A DNA stretch of 39,301 bases, taken from NCBI GenBank assembly GCA_021780495.1, contig JAJXYO010000006.1, positions 1-39,301 of the forward strand, written 5' to 3'. Below are positions 1 through 9,287 of this stretch, piece by piece. Every line of letters starts with the position of its first letter. Positions within the stretch are counted from its first letter, which is position 1. Below the pieces are notes generated by a model. The model made no database searches. It had not been told where the DNA came from and was given only the letters and a program-made list of their open reading frames with translations. Origin of the DNA: Deltaproteobacteria bacterium. Its GTDB lineage: Bacteria > Desulfobacterota > Desulfuromonadia > Geobacterales > Pseudopelobacteraceae. Made by a program: the position numbers and the translations under genes.

Positions 1-46
1 CAACGCGGGAAGAAGGTACAACGGCTCGTTTTTTACATTCACCCAT
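1..46 (-). CDS. 5' end of a gene running off the left edge, product uncertain
   Basis: An ATG at 46 on the minus strand is preceded by AGGAGG at good spacing and opens a reading frame of 15 codons (MGECKKRAVVPSSRV) with no stop before the window edge. It lies downstream of trpB in the same direction, so it is probably part of the same transcript. The charged start followed by 'VPSSR' faintly recalls the N terminus of ABC1/AarF/UbiB-type kinases, but 15 residues cannot decide this. It does not look like the start of trpA, the gene most often found after trpB. The ribosome binding site lies inside an inverted repeat, described separately. Confidence 0.55.
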   Translation of the reverse strand, partial: MGECKKRAVVPSSRV

Positions 47-52
47 TTGGTG

Positions 53-92
53 AACCTCCTGATCTGAGATTGCAGCACAATATCAGGAGGTT
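53..92 (-). promoter_or_regulatory. Inverted repeat sequestering the ribosome binding site of the left-edge gene
   Basis: AACCTCCTGAT at 53-63 and ATCAGGAGGTT at 82-92 are perfect 11-bp complements separated by 18 bases. In the minus-strand transcript the promoter-proximal arm (92-82) would pair with the arm holding the AGGAGG of the gene starting at 46. No T-run follows, so a terminator is unlikely. A translational control hairpin is the simplest reading; a DNA operator is the alternative. Confidence 0.55.
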
Positions 93-132
93 GGAGCAAA
101 ATCAAAGACTCAACTGCTTTTTATAGGATGAA

Positions 133-1326
133 TTACCGGAATGTTACCCCCATTGCTTCGGCTACAGTGTGGATGTCCTTGTCACCACGTCCGGACAGGC
201 AGACCACGATGGTCTTGTCCTTTGACAGCGTAGGGGCGAGTTGAATGAGGTGGGCAATGGCGTGCGATGACTCGAGAGCCGGCATGATACCCTCCTCCTG
301 CGTCAGCATCCTGAAACCTTCAAGGGCCTCCGTGTCGGTGATGGACACATATTCTGCCCGCCCGGAATCTTTCATCCAGGAATGCTCGGGACCGACGCCG
401 GGATAGTCCAGGCCGGCCGAGATAGAATGGGCGTGATTGATTTGACCGTGCTGGTCCTGCAACAGGTAGGTCAGGTTGCCGTGCAATATGCCGGGAGATC
501 CGGCGCAGAGCGGCGCCGCATGCTTGCCGGTTTCGATGCCGTATCCGGCCGCTTCGACACCGATCATGCGGACGTTCCTGTCCTTCATGAAGGGGTAGAA
601 CAGACCAAGGGCATTGCTGCCGCCACCTACACATGCCACCAGATAATCCGGCAGACGCCCTTCCAGTTTGCGATGCTGTTTTTTTACCTCTTTGCCGATC
701 ACAGCCTGAAAATCCCTGACCATCATGGGATAGGGGTGTGGACCGGCCACTGTTCCAATGACATAAAATGTGTCCGCAATCGTAGTGACCCAGTTGCGCA
801 TGGCTTCGTTCATTGCATCCTTGAGGGTGGCAGTGCCTGCTGTGACCGGTGTGACCGTAGCCCCCAACAGGCGCATGCGGAATACGTTCAGCGCCTGGCG
901 CCGGGTATCCTCCTCGCCCATGAACACCTCGCACGACATACCGAAGAGAGCCGCAATGGTTGCTGTTGCCACACCATGCTGGCCGGCGCCGGTTTCAGCG
1001 ATGACCCTTTTCTTACCCATGCGTTTCGCGAGCAGTCCCTGTCCGATGGTGTTGTTAATTTTGTGGGCTCCGGTATGGTTGAGATCCTCGCGCTTCAGGT
1101 ATATTCGGGCTCCACCAAGTTTTTTGGTCAGTTTCTCGGCAAAATACAGTGGGTTGGGGCGGCCAACATACTGACGCAGGTAATATTCGTATTCCTCACG
1201 AAACTCCCGGTTATGACGGTAATGCTGATAGGCCTTTTCCAGTTCAAGCAGGGCCGGCATGAGCGTTTCTGGTACATAGCGGCCACCAAATTGGCCGAAA
1301 TGGCCTTTCTTGTCGGGTAGTTTCAT
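133..1326 (-). CDS. trpB: Tryptophan synthase beta chain (TrpB1 type)
   Basis: This 397-residue protein has the normal length and motifs of the cytoplasmic PLP enzyme that condenses indole with L-serine to make tryptophan. The N terminus ([16 protein letters not shown]) is typical of TrpB1. The PLP-binding lysine is Lys89 in GAHKINN, and the phosphate-binding GGGSNA loop lies near residue 234. The ATG at 1326 follows GAGGA. It is the second TrpB-type gene of this minus-strand cluster: trpF and a TrpB2 paralogue lie upstream, separated from it by a glycosyltransferase gene. trpA is not in the window, so the partner alpha subunit must be encoded elsewhere. Confidence 0.97.
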   Translation of the reverse strand: MKLPDKKGHFGQFGGRYVPETLMPALLELEKAYQHYRHNREFREEYEYYLRQYVGRPNPLYFAEKLTKKLGGARIYLKREDLNHTGAHKINNTIGQGLLAKRMGKKRVIAETGAGQHGVATATIAALFGMSCEVFMGEEDTRRQALNVFRMRLLGATVTPVTAGTATLKDAMNEAMRNWVTTIADTFYVIGTVAGPHPYPMMVRDFQAVIGKEVKKQHRKLEGRLPDYLVACVGGGSNALGLFYPFMKDRNVRMIGVEAAGYGIETGKHAAPLCAGSPGILHGNLTYLLQDQHGQINHAHSISAGLDYPGVGPEHSWMKDSGRAEYVSITDTEALEGFRMLTQEEGIMPALESSHAIAHLIQLAPTLSKDKTIVVCLSGRGDKDIHTVAEAMGVTFR

Positions 1327-1368
1327 GATTTCCTCTGTGTTTGTGCCGGGTAAGTCTGAAGGTAACCG

Positions 1369-2112
1369 TTACCTTGTGGGGAAAATACCAGATCGTATAC
1401 AACCCATTTTTGACAAGCGGTAAGAAAAAGCTGTACGCAATACGTCTAGCCCGTAGGTTATGCTCCGCCTGAAATTAATGGATGAAGCCTCGGGAATATA
1501 GCGGGCTGGGCAACTTACCTCGCCGATGGTGAACCCATACCAACTGATTTGAGCCAACATCTGATTATCGAATACAAAATCGTCTGAATTGCCTTCCAAA
1601 GGTAATCTTGTCAACACATCTCGGGAAAATGCCCGATAACCGGTATGATATTCCGAAAGATTCTGTCCAAGAAGCAGATTTTCGGTAAATGTCAGCCATC
1701 GGTTTGCCAGGAATTTATAGAGCGGCATGCCGCCCTTCAATGCCCCTGTGCCAAGGATGCGCGAAGCAAGTACCACATCATAGACTCCAAAGGCGATCAT
1801 GGATGCCAGCGAGGTTATAAGAAACGGTGTGTATTGGTAATCAGGGTGCAGCATGACGATGATGTCGGCATTGTTATCAAGTGCTGCGCGATAACAGGTT
1901 TTCTGGTTGCCGCCGTAGCCACGATTCTGCTCATGGACAATAGTATGGATGCCCAGGCGGCGTGCCAGTTCTGCGGTATTATCCTGAGATGCGTCATCCA
2001 CGAGCAGCACTTCATCCACGATGTTCATGGGAATTTCACTGTAGGTTCGTTCCAGTGTGCGAGCTGCATTATAGGCTGGCAGGATAACGATTATTTTTTT
2101 ATTGTTGAGCAT
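1369..2112 (-). CDS. Family 2 glycosyltransferase
   Basis: This is a GT-A fold glycosyltransferase of about 247 residues. From the ATG at 2112 the protein begins [17 protein letters not shown], the usual N-terminal strand of GT2 enzymes. A GTG in frame at 2145 would add 11 residues, but neither start has a clear ribosome binding site. The nucleotide-binding VDDASQDNT lies at residues 38-46, and an HPDYQY segment near 89-94 sits where the family's DxD metal motif is expected. There is no membrane anchor, so it is probably a soluble enzyme that elongates a lipid-linked or surface glycan. Donor and acceptor cannot be told. It sits between trpF and trpB with no obvious metabolic link, and by eye is more AT-rich than they are, which suggests an insertion. 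Confidence 0.85.
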   Translation of the reverse strand: MLNNKKIIVILPAYNAARTLERTYSEIPMNIVDEVLLVDDASQDNTAELARRLGIHTIVHEQNRGYGGNQKTCYRAALDNNADIIVMLHPDYQYTPFLITSLASMIAFGVYDVVLASRILGTGALKGGMPLYKFLANRWLTFTENLLLGQNLSEYHTGYRAFSRDVLTRLPLEGNSDDFVFDNQMLAQISWYGFTIGEVSCPARYIPEASSINFRRSITYGLDVLRTAFSYRLSKMGCIRSGIFPTR

Positions 2113-2229
2113 GATCGTGCCTGTGGTAATTGTCCGGATGATCACATGTTAGCGGGTGTTGACAGCTGTTGCAACAGGGCGACTGGTCGGCAGATGGATG
2201 CAGGTATGCAGCCTGCCAGGACACTGAAG

Positions 2230-2847
2230 TCACGGTGTCAGTTTGGCTAATTCAACAAAACGCCTTAGTTTGGATGCGTCTTTACGGCCCGGAGCGGATT
2301 CAACACCACTGGAAACGTCAACCCCAAACGGCCGCACCTGACGGATACTTTCTGCAATATTCTCCGGGGTCAATCCGCCTGCCAGAATAATGCGCTCCCC
2401 CCTGTGCACTGCTTCAGCAGCAATTTCCCAGTTACATGTCTGTCCTGTGCCTCCATGGGCGGCCGGAGACCACGCGTCAAGCAGGTAGCCGGCAACACGA
2501 TACTTCGGCAGTGCATCAAGTATGGTGATATCTTTGACACGAAAGGCCTTGAGGATACGTCTGCGAATTGACTCGCAATATTCGGGAGTTTCCTCTCCGT
2601 GCAGTTGAATGACGTCAAGGCCGCACTGATCAGCGATAGAATTAACAATTGCCGAATCCTCGTTGACAAACAAGCCGACAGTCTGCACAAAGGGAGGGAG
2701 GCCGCGAATGATTGCTGCCGCCTGTTCCGGGGAAACATGGCGGGGTGATGCGGAATAAAAGACAAAACCCAATGCGTCAGCACCAGCTTCAATGGCTGTA
2801 AAGGCGTCCTCCGGGCTGGTTATTCCGCAAATCTTGACTTTGACCAT
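2230..2847 (-). CDS. trpF: Phosphoribosylanthranilate isomerase
   Basis: This 205-residue TIM-barrel enzyme catalyses the Amadori rearrangement of N-(5-phosphoribosyl)anthranilate in tryptophan synthesis. The catalytic cysteine is in KICGIT (Cys7). Other family landmarks are QLHGEE, YLLDAW (the catalytic aspartate region), ILAGGLTPENI and the phosphate-binding GVDVSSGVE near the C terminus. Length and motifs are complete. The start lies 18 bases after the trpB2 stop, pointing to co-transcription and probably translational coupling. The rest of the trp pathway (trpE, G, D, C) is not in the window. Confidence 0.96.
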   Translation of the reverse strand: MVKVKICGITSPEDAFTAIEAGADALGFVFYSASPRHVSPEQAAAIIRGLPPFVQTVGLFVNEDSAIVNSIADQCGLDVIQLHGEETPEYCESIRRRILKAFRVKDITILDALPKYRVAGYLLDAWSPAAHGGTGQTCNWEIAAEAVHRGERIILAGGLTPENIAESIRQVRPFGVDVSSGVESAPGRKDASKLRRFVELAKLTP

Positions 2848-2865
2848 CGGTTTCTCTGAACTGTT

Positions 2866-4221
2866 TTACAGATTTATTTTTGGCAGACGTTCCAGCGCCT
2901 GCTTGACCATCTCACTGGGATACTCGTAATCTTCCAGGTTGCCGGATAGATAAGCGTCATAAGCACCCATGTCCAGTTGACCATGCCCGGAAAGACCGAA
3001 AAGAATGGTCCGTTCCTTTCCTTCTTCCTTGGCCAGAACGGCTTCATCTATAGCGGCGCGCACGGCGTGAGAGGATTCGGGAGCCGGGACGATGCCCTCG
3101 CTGCGGGCAAAGAGCAGGGCCCCTTCGAAGCAGGAGTTCTGTTTATACGATTTAGCCTCAATCTGGCCGGCGTGGAATAACTGGGATACCAGCGGCGATT
3201 CACCGTGATAGCGCAATCCACCGGCGTGGATGCCGGGCGGCATGAAATCATGACCGAGGGTATACATCATCGAGATCGGAGCCACCTTGGCGGTGTCACC
3301 ATAATCAAATGCGTAGATCCCCTTGGTCAAGGTCGGGCAGGAGGCCGGTTCAACCGCCAGACAGCGGACATTCCTGCCAGCGGCCCGGTCGGCAATAAAG
3401 GGGAATGCCAGGCCGGCAAAGTTGGAACCGCCACCGCAGCAGGCGATGACCACATCCGGATAATCACCAGCGATCTTCATCTGTGCCTGTGCTTCCTGGC
3501 CGATGACCGTTTGGTGTAAGCAGACATGATTGAGAACACTTCCCAGGGCATAGTTGGTATCGGCGTGCGTAGCGGCATCCTCTACCGCCTCGGAGATCGC
3601 GATACCCAGACTGCCGTTGCTGTCAGGGTCATGGGCGAGTATCGAGCGCCCTGAATTGGTGAACTCCGAAGGGGAAGGGATTACGGTGGCCCCCCACAGT
3701 TGCATCATGCTTTTGCGATACGGTTTTTGCGTACAAGAAATCTTGACCATATACACCGTGCACTCCAGGCCGAACATGGAGCAGGCCAGGGCCAGGGAAC
3801 TGCCCCACTGTCCGGCGCCGGTTTCGGTTGCCAGACGGCGGATGCCGGCTTGTTTGTTGTAGTAGGCCTGAGGGATGGCAGAGTTCGGTTTATGGGAACC
3901 GGCCGGAGAAACCCCTTCATATTTGTAGTAGATCTTTGCTGGTGTGCCGAGAGCCTGTTCCAGGCGCCGGGCGCGATAGAGAGGGGATGGGCGCCAGAGT
4001 TTATAGATCTCCCTGACTTCATCCGGGATGTCAATCCAGCGGTCGTTCGACATTTCCTGCTCGATCAAGGACATGGGAAAGATCGCCAGCATCTCCTCCG
4101 GCGTGACCGGTTTGAGGGTTTGCGGACTGATGACCGGTGCCAGTGGACCAGGCATGTCAGGGATGATATTGTACCATTGACGGGGAATCTGATCTTCGCT
4201 GAGGAGGATTTTTGTATCCAT
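2866..4221 (-). CDS. trpB2: TrpB2-type tryptophan synthase beta-like PLP enzyme
   Basis: This 451-residue protein belongs to the longer TrpB2 class, which carries an N-terminal extension and does not bind TrpA in the way TrpB1 does. The PLP lysine is Lys111 in GSHKPNSA, and the phosphate-binding [10 protein letters not shown] is at about 261-270. Near the C terminus [10 protein letters not shown] and [10 protein letters not shown] are typical of the class. TrpB2 enzymes can make tryptophan from indole and serine and are thought to salvage free indole; that role is inferred here. The gene starts with ATG after AAGGAG and heads the trpB2-trpF-GT2-trpB cluster, so the organism carries both TrpB forms in one gene group. 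Confidence 0.93.
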   Translation of the reverse strand: MDTKILLSEDQIPRQWYNIIPDMPGPLAPVISPQTLKPVTPEEMLAIFPMSLIEQEMSNDRWIDIPDEVREIYKLWRPSPLYRARRLEQALGTPAKIYYKYEGVSPAGSHKPNSAIPQAYYNKQAGIRRLATETGAGQWGSSLALACSMFGLECTVYMVKISCTQKPYRKSMMQLWGATVIPSPSEFTNSGRSILAHDPDSNGSLGIAISEAVEDAATHADTNYALGSVLNHVCLHQTVIGQEAQAQMKIAGDYPDVVIACCGGGSNFAGLAFPFIADRAAGRNVRCLAVEPASCPTLTKGIYAFDYGDTAKVAPISMMYTLGHDFMPPGIHAGGLRYHGESPLVSQLFHAGQIEAKSYKQNSCFEGALLFARSEGIVPAPESSHAVRAAIDEAVLAKEEGKERTILFGLSGHGQLDMGAYDAYLSGNLEDYEYPSEMVKQALERLPKINL

Positions 4222-4316
4222 TGATTGCTCCTTGAGCCCTGAATCAGGGGAGCTCGTTAATGATAAATTCCGTTAAAAACAAAAAAATATTTGTAACGTA
4301 CAGCAGTGATTGCAGG

Positions 4317-5633
4317 TTATTCCAGATTGTCCTCAATCCTGATGAATACGGTTTTCTCGCAGATGATATCATTCCGGTCGATCTCTTCCAAAGCAGACTG
4401 AACCGCTCCTTCCAGAGCCTCGTGAGTCTTGATCACGATCGGGACCGGAGTCGCGTCGCCGTCTTGGTGTGCGCTCTGAACCATGGATTCAATGCTGATA
4501 CCGTGTGTGCCGAGGGAGCCGGCGATAGATGCCAAAACGCCCGGTTTATCAAGCACACTGAAACGCAGCATGTATTTACTGGTGATAGCCGCCATCGGTT
4601 TGAGCGGAATTGTTTTGATCTCTCCATCCAGAAAACCGAGCGGTGCCATTCTGCGTCCGGCTCCGGCTTGCATGGTGCGAGCCAGGCCGATCAGGTCGCC
4701 GACAATGGCGCTGGCGGTCGGATTCTGGCCGGCGCCACGCCCATAGAACATGACCGGTCCGACGAAGTCGCCTGTCAGCCGAATGGCGTTGAAGACCCCA
4801 TTGACCTCGGCCAGCGGGTTGTGCAGTGGTATCATGGTGGGGTGGACACGCGCCTCGATCTGACCATCGCTCAATTTACCGATGGCCAGCAGCTTGATGC
4901 GGTAGCCAAAGTCATTGGCAAATTTGACGTCCAGTCCACTGATATGGGAAATCCCTTCGGTGTAGATTGTGTTGAAATCGATCTTTGTTCCGAAGCAGAG
5001 TGAAACCAGAAGAGCCAATTTATGGGCTGTATCGACCCCTTCGATATCGAAGGTCGGATCAGGTTCGGCATACCCCAATTCCTTGGCTGCCGTGAGTACG
5101 TCCGTAAAATCGGCACCCTCCTGGGTCATGCGGGTCAGGATATAGTTGCAGGTACCGTTCAAGATGCCGATCACACTGCCGAAATTGTTGGCAGCCATGT
5201 TGCCTTTGATCGCCGTCAGGACCGGAATGCCGCCACCAACAGCAGCCTCGAACTGCACCTCTACCCCTTTGCGGGCAGCCGCGGCATAGATCTCCGCGCC
5301 ATGTAATGCCAGGAGCGCCTTATTGGCGGTGACAATGTGCTTCCCTTTTTCGATGGCTTTCAGCACGAAGGTCTTAGCCGGCTCATATCCGCCGATCAGT
5401 TCGATGACAACAGATATCTCCGGATCATCAAAAATGTCGTCCACACGGGTAGTCAGAATACCGGGCGCAACAGTTACTCCACGGTCCGTGGTAATGTCCA
5501 GGTCGGCGATCCTGCTCAGGAAGATGCCGGTCCCGACCTTGCCCCGGATCAGTTCTGCATTCTCCTGAAGCAGTTTAACTACACCGGCGCCGATATTGCC
5601 GAATCCTATGAGTCCAACCTTGATATCGTTCAT
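4317..5633 (-). CDS. hom: Homoserine dehydrogenase with C-terminal ACT domain
   Basis: This 438-residue enzyme reduces aspartate semialdehyde to homoserine on the way to threonine and methionine. The Rossmann motif GFGNIGAG is at residues 10-17. The catalytic domain is marked by [30 protein letters not shown] and [13 protein letters not shown]. From about residue 350 an ACT domain ([20 protein letters not shown]) is present, the usual site of threonine feedback inhibition. The ATG overlaps the nusB stop as ATGA, and its GAGGAG ribosome binding site lies inside the nusB C terminus, so translation is coupled. There is no fused aspartokinase domain. Confidence 0.96.
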   Translation of the reverse strand: MNDIKVGLIGFGNIGAGVVKLLQENAELIRGKVGTGIFLSRIADLDITTDRGVTVAPGILTTRVDDIFDDPEISVVIELIGGYEPAKTFVLKAIEKGKHIVTANKALLALHGAEIYAAAARKGVEVQFEAAVGGGIPVLTAIKGNMAANNFGSVIGILNGTCNYILTRMTQEGADFTDVLTAAKELGYAEPDPTFDIEGVDTAHKLALLVSLCFGTKIDFNTIYTEGISHISGLDVKFANDFGYRIKLLAIGKLSDGQIEARVHPTMIPLHNPLAEVNGVFNAIRLTGDFVGPVMFYGRGAGQNPTASAIVGDLIGLARTMQAGAGRRMAPLGFLDGEIKTIPLKPMAAITSKYMLRFSVLDKPGVLASIAGSLGTHGISIESMVQSAHQDGDATPVPIVIKTHEALEGAVQSALEEIDRNDIICEKTVFIRIEDNLE

Positions 5634-6064
5634 TGCTCCTCGCTAGATTCTTCAGTTTTGGGACATGCCTCGATCTCGTCCAGAATGCCGTTCACAAACG
5701 CGGGTGATTCCTTGTCCCCGTATTTCCGGGCGATCTCAATCGCTTCGTTAATGCTGACCTTCTTGGGTATATCGCTACGGAACATCAGTTCATAGGTAGC
5801 CAGACGCATGACATTCAGATCCACCAGCGGCATCCTGGCAAGGGCCCAGTTTTTGGAGCGGGCCTTTATGGCAGCATCAATGACATCCCGTTGTTCCTGG
5901 ACGCCTTGAACAAGCCCTTCGGCAAACACCCTCACACGCGCCACTGTTTCCGTCTGCTCTTCGCGAAAGGTCTGCAGGGTTTCCCGTAGGCCGACAGTCG
6001 GGTTTGCATCCAGTGCATACAACATCTGCAGAGCCAATTCTCGCGATTCTCTACGGAGCCCCAT
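5630..6064 (-). CDS. nusB: Transcription antitermination factor NusB
   Basis: This all-helical RNA-binding protein of 144 residues acts with NusE (S10) at boxA in rRNA antitermination. The N terminus ([18 protein letters not shown]) is the family signature, and the C-terminal [28 protein letters not shown] is strongly conserved in NusB. Its ATG overlaps the ribH stop (TAATG) and its stop overlaps the hom start (ATGA), giving a tight ribH-nusB-hom arrangement. ribH-nusB adjacency is common in bacteria. Confidence 0.96.
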   Translation of the reverse strand: MGLRRESRELALQMLYALDANPTVGLRETLQTFREEQTETVARVRVFAEGLVQGVQEQRDVIDAAIKARSKNWALARMPLVDLNVMRLATYELMFRSDIPKKVSINEAIEIARKYGDKESPAFVNGILDEIEACPKTEESSEEQ

Positions 6065-6531
6065 TATTTCATAGCCTTAAACAGGTTGGCTGTTTCTATG
6101 GCTGTTACGGCAGCCTCAAAACCCTTGTTGCCGGCCTTGGTACCGGCCCGTTCCACCGCCTGTTCGATGGTGTCGGTGGTAAGTACGCCAAAGGCAATCG
6201 GGACACCGCTATCCAGTGAAACGGATGCTACGCCCTTGGATACCTCGGAGGCCACATAATCAAAATGCGGCGTAGAACCACGGATTACAGCACCCAGGCA
6301 GATGATGGCATTATATTTTCCGCTTTCAACCATCTTCTTGGCCGCCAGCGGGATTTCGAAAGCACCCGGAACGCGGGCAACGTGTATGTTTTTGTCGTCA
6401 CCACCATGGCGAATCAGGGCATCAACAGCACCTTCCAGCAGGCGCTCACAGATAAAACTGTTGAAACGGCTGACAATAATGCCGAATGTAAGCCCCTTGG
6501 CATCCAATTTTCCTTCATAAAAATGTGGCAT
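6064..6531 (-). CDS. ribH: 6,7-dimethyl-8-ribityllumazine synthase
   Basis: This 155-residue lumazine synthase catalyses the penultimate step of riboflavin synthesis, joining 5-amino-6-ribitylamino-uracil with dihydroxybutanone phosphate. Family motifs seen are [11 protein letters not shown], the [11 protein letters not shown] loop, [16 protein letters not shown] with the catalytic histidine, and [11 protein letters not shown]. The ATG follows GGAGG at proper spacing. It is separated by 90 bases from cbiD upstream. Riboflavin is also the precursor of dimethylbenzimidazole, so a link with the adjacent cobalamin genes is possible, though this is inference. Confidence 0.97.
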   Translation of the reverse strand: MPHFYEGKLDAKGLTFGIIVSRFNSFICERLLEGAVDALIRHGGDDKNIHVARVPGAFEIPLAAKKMVESGKYNAIICLGAVIRGSTPHFDYVASEVSKGVASVSLDSGVPIAFGVLTTDTIEQAVERAGTKAGNKGFEAAVTAIETANLFKAMK

Positions 6532-6621
6532 GACGAACCTCCGATTGTATGACCGCTAAAGAAATCGAAATACTAGCATATTTTTGGGTGATGGGGAGAA
6601 AAAAGTGCAATCAAGGCCTGT

Positions 6622-7710
6622 CTAGCGGCTATCGAAGATACAGTTTCCGCTGTAATCCGCCACGAGAAAGCGTGGATATATTTCAGGAGCATGGTTCCGC
6701 ACCGCAATCCGGGCATGCCGGAATACCAGTTCGAGCAATCCCGGATCAAAGTTGCTCGCGATAGCTATTTCCCGAGCGGTATTGGCGCTGGCGATAGTCG
6801 CACAGGCAGACTCCGAAAGGCCGGTTTTTCCCCACTCCAGTAATTGCGCCAGATCCAGTTCCGACGCTGCCGCGTGGGTATTTTCATGTCCGCAGGAGAT
6901 CTTGAGCAACTTGGCAAACTGGCAGGTGATGACGGGGAGCTGGAAACCTCGCGCCTGGCAGGCTCTCAGGGCATAGGCGATATGGTCGCCCATCATGATA
7001 TAGGCCTCCTCGGGGAGGGTCTTGTCGAGCCAGCGTTGCGCCGCCAGCTCACTCGTTCTGCCTGTGGAAAGCACGACTGTTTCACAGCCGCAGGCCTTGG
7101 CCACATCAAGGGCGGCATCAAGGGTGTCGGTCCAGGCCTTGGCTGATATCGGACGGACGATTCCGGTGGTACCCAGGATCGAGAGGCCGCCGATGATACC
7201 AAGACGGGCATTGAGGGTTTTTCTTGCCCGTTCTTCGCCATCGGGGATGGATATGGTCACGTGAACCTTATGCTTGGAAGATATGACCTTGTGAACGGCT
7301 GCTTCAATCATCTGCCGCGGAACCGGATTAATGGCCCACTGGCCGGGTGGCACCGCCAGACCGGGTTTGGTGACGCGACCGATTCCCTTGCCGCCTTCGA
7401 TGGTGAGCCCGGCGAGACGGCCGTTATTTACATCCTGAACCCGCCGCAGGGTTGCATGTACCTCGACCCCATTGGTCACATCCGGGTCGTCGCCGGCATC
7501 CTTGATGACAAAACATGTGGCCTGTTCGGAAGTAACGTTCTGGCCTGACAACGAAAAGGTGGCGAAATCCCCCGTAGGAAGCTCTATCGTTACTTCGCGG
7601 ACGGATATCTGGTGAACCAGCATCAGCGCCGCACCCTTGGCTGCGGCAGCTGCGCAGGCACCAGTGGTAAAACCTGATCGGAGTTTTTTTACCGTATCTT
7701 CCGGATTCAT
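6622..7710 (-). CDS. cbiD: Cobalt-precorrin-5B (C1)-methyltransferase
   Basis: CbiD adds the C1 methyl group during the anaerobic, early-cobalt-insertion route to cobalamin. The N-terminal RSGFTTGACAAAAAKGA is the family hallmark. Also visible are IEGGKGIGRVTKPGL, GIIGGLSILGTTGIVRP and ISCGHENTHAA. The length of about 362 residues is normal. The ATG at 7710 is chosen over an in-frame GTG at 7719; both lie at the end of the upstream AEC transporter gene, whose stop is at 7716-7718, so the genes abut or overlap slightly. Its presence with cbiX and cbiC shows that the organism uses the anaerobic corrin pathway. Confidence 0.95.
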   Translation of the reverse strand: MNPEDTVKKLRSGFTTGACAAAAAKGAALMLVHQISVREVTIELPTGDFATFSLSGQNVTSEQATCFVIKDAGDDPDVTNGVEVHATLRRVQDVNNGRLAGLTIEGGKGIGRVTKPGLAVPPGQWAINPVPRQMIEAAVHKVISSKHKVHVTISIPDGEERARKTLNARLGIIGGLSILGTTGIVRPISAKAWTDTLDAALDVAKACGCETVVLSTGRTSELAAQRWLDKTLPEEAYIMMGDHIAYALRACQARGFQLPVITCQFAKLLKISCGHENTHAAASELDLAQLLEWGKTGLSESACATIASANTAREIAIASNFDPGLLELVFRHARIAVRNHAPEIYPRFLVADYSGNCIFDSR

Positions 7711-7715
7711 GGCGA

Positions 7716-8624
7716 TCACCCGCTACTCGTCAGAAAGAGATGCCACAGATGCAGCGTTACAAAGGAAAACGGGATGCCGATGCCAATCAGCAGTGTTACC
7801 AAGCGAGGTTCCAGGTCGTGGTCAATGGCGATAATGCCGGCGGTAATCATGGGGGCCATGGCCGCCTCGAAAATCGTCACAGCGGTAACGGTGCCGGTTG
7901 CTCCCAGGAGGTTGGCATACAACAGCCAGATCAGCGCCGGGGCCAGCAGCAGCTTGTAACCCAGGCCGGCCGCCAGTGGCCTGATAACCTCGCGGATTCC
8001 GCCAAAGTTGAGCTGGAAGCCGACCGAGACCAGCGCCAGAGGGGTGAGAGTGGCGCCCAGCTTCTCCAGGATGGTGACCGACCAGATAGGAAAGGGGAAC
8101 GGTCGTAGGATAAATGCCAGCAGCAGCGCCTGAAAGGGTGGGAACAGGATGACTTTTCGAGCCATCTGCCGGGGAGATACTGCTCCGGCGGAGTAAATTG
8201 TCGAAACCAGGATGCCCAGAGTGGAGAGTACCATGAACGATCCGAGTTGGTCGGCGATGATGCCGACCCCCAGATACTCTTTGCCAAAATAGGCCTCGAT
8301 CATGGGCAGCCCGACAAAGGAGGTGTTTCCTAATCCGGCCACCATGATCAGAGCGCCGACCCGTTTTCGATCAATGCTGAAGATCCTGCCTGCCAGGCTA
8401 AAGATTGCCCAGGCCATGCCGAAGACGAGCCAGGCCATGGCAGCTGTGAGCAGCAGGGACGAGTCGATCTTCATGGTGTGAATGTGCAGGATCGCCAGCG
8501 CCGGCAGGGAAATATGAATGATGAATCCGTTCAGGGCGGCGGGGGTTGCAGCCGGGAAGCGCCCGGTCTTGTTGAGGCCGATCCCTGCTACCAGGCAGAC
8601 CGCAAGCAGGATAATGTTTGCCAT
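7716..8624 (-). CDS. AEC (auxin efflux carrier) family transporter
   Basis: This 302-residue integral membrane protein has about ten hydrophobic segments arranged as two halves, as in the AEC/bile-acid-sodium-symporter superfamily. The first helix (MANIILLAVCLVAGIGLNKTG), the FIIHISLPALAIL segment and the GLGNTSFVGLPMIEAYFG signature around residue 95 identify the family. It lies 6 bases after cbiC and touches cbiD, so it is firmly inside the cobalamin operon. AEC proteins usually export organic acids or other anions. A role in moving a corrinoid precursor or cobalt ligand is suggested only by position. Confidence 0.85.
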   Translation of the reverse strand: MANIILLAVCLVAGIGLNKTGRFPAATPAALNGFIIHISLPALAILHIHTMKIDSSLLLTAAMAWLVFGMAWAIFSLAGRIFSIDRKRVGALIMVAGLGNTSFVGLPMIEAYFGKEYLGVGIIADQLGSFMVLSTLGILVSTIYSAGAVSPRQMARKVILFPPFQALLLAFILRPFPFPIWSVTILEKLGATLTPLALVSVGFQLNFGGIREVIRPLAAGLGYKLLLAPALIWLLYANLLGATGTVTAVTIFEAAMAPMITAGIIAIDHDLEPRLVTLLIGIGIPFSFVTLHLWHLFLTSSG

Positions 8625-8630
8625 TGATAT

Positions 8631-9287
8631 CTAGACCTGTGGCCGGGCCAATATGGCCAGGGCGTTTATTACGGCTGCAGCCACGTTGGAGCCACCCTTG
8701 CGGCCGATGTTGGTGATGAATGGCACGTGGTGATGCGCGGCGGCCAGGGCGTTTTTACTCTCCTCGGCCCCCACAAAACCCACCGGCAGCCCGATAATCA
8801 GGGCCGGGTCTGTTTTGCCTTCATTCAGTAGTCGCAACAGTTCGAACAATGCTGTCGGAGCGTTACCGATCACAAAGATACGGTTGGCAGGATTTTTGAT
8901 GGCTTTGCGCATGGCGGCAACGGAACGGGTGATCCCCTCGCGCCCGGCCAGCTCGGCCACATCGGCATCGGCCACATGACAGGTCGTGACACAGCCGAAA
9001 GCGGCCAGCCGCGCCTGGCTGATGCCCGACAGGGCCATGGTGGTGTCGGTGACAATGCCGGCACCAGATCTCAGTGCATCGATCGCCTGTTCAACGGCGC
9101 CCTCGGAGATGACCATGGACTGAATATACTCAAAATCGGCGCTGGTATGGATGGCGCGTCGCACGATCTGCCATTCCTGTTCATTCCAGCCGTGTTCACC
9201 CGCTTCGGAGTCGATGATGCGAAACGAACCGGCTTCGATCTCTTCGGGCCGTAAGTGTAACGACGTGCTCCCTGGCTCGTATGTCAT
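8631..9287 (-). CDS. cbiC: Precorrin-8X / cobalt-precorrin-8 methylmutase
   Basis: CbiC moves the C11 methyl group to C12, forming cobyrinic acid (or the cobalt form). The catalytic histidine is His47 in RRAIHTSADFEY. Other family segments are GAGIVTDTTMALSGI, VIGNAPTALFELL and GLPVGFVGAEESK. The ATG at 9287 gives 218 residues, and the GGAAGG in front of it is an acceptable ribosome binding site; a TTG six codons upstream is less likely. The first bases overlap the end of the GT-C gene upstream, showing tight coupling. Confidence 0.95.
   Translation of the reverse strand: MTYEPGSTSLHLRPEEIEAGSFRIIDSEAGEHGWNEQEWQIVRRAIHTSADFEYIQSMVISEGAVEQAIDALRSGAGIVTDTTMALSGISQARLAAFGCVTTCHVADADVAELAGREGITRSVAAMRKAIKNPANRIFVIGNAPTALFELLRLLNEGKTDPALIIGLPVGFVGAEESKNALAAAHHHVPFITNIGRKGGSNVAAAVINALAILARPQV

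Noticed and set aside
382..1320. Plus-strand open frame of 312 codons opposite trpB
   Set aside because: The minus-strand frame is an unmistakable TrpB with all motifs; the antisense frame shows none.
2166..2177. Perfect 12-bp palindrome CTGTTGCAACAG between trpF and the glycosyltransferase gene
   Set aside because: It has no T-run and no second copy nearby; a palindrome of this length can occur by chance.
4222..4316. Terminator after hom
   Set aside because: GAGC...GCTC pairing before trpB2 is interrupted by bulges and the T-rich stretch lies before it, not after it, on the transcribed strand.
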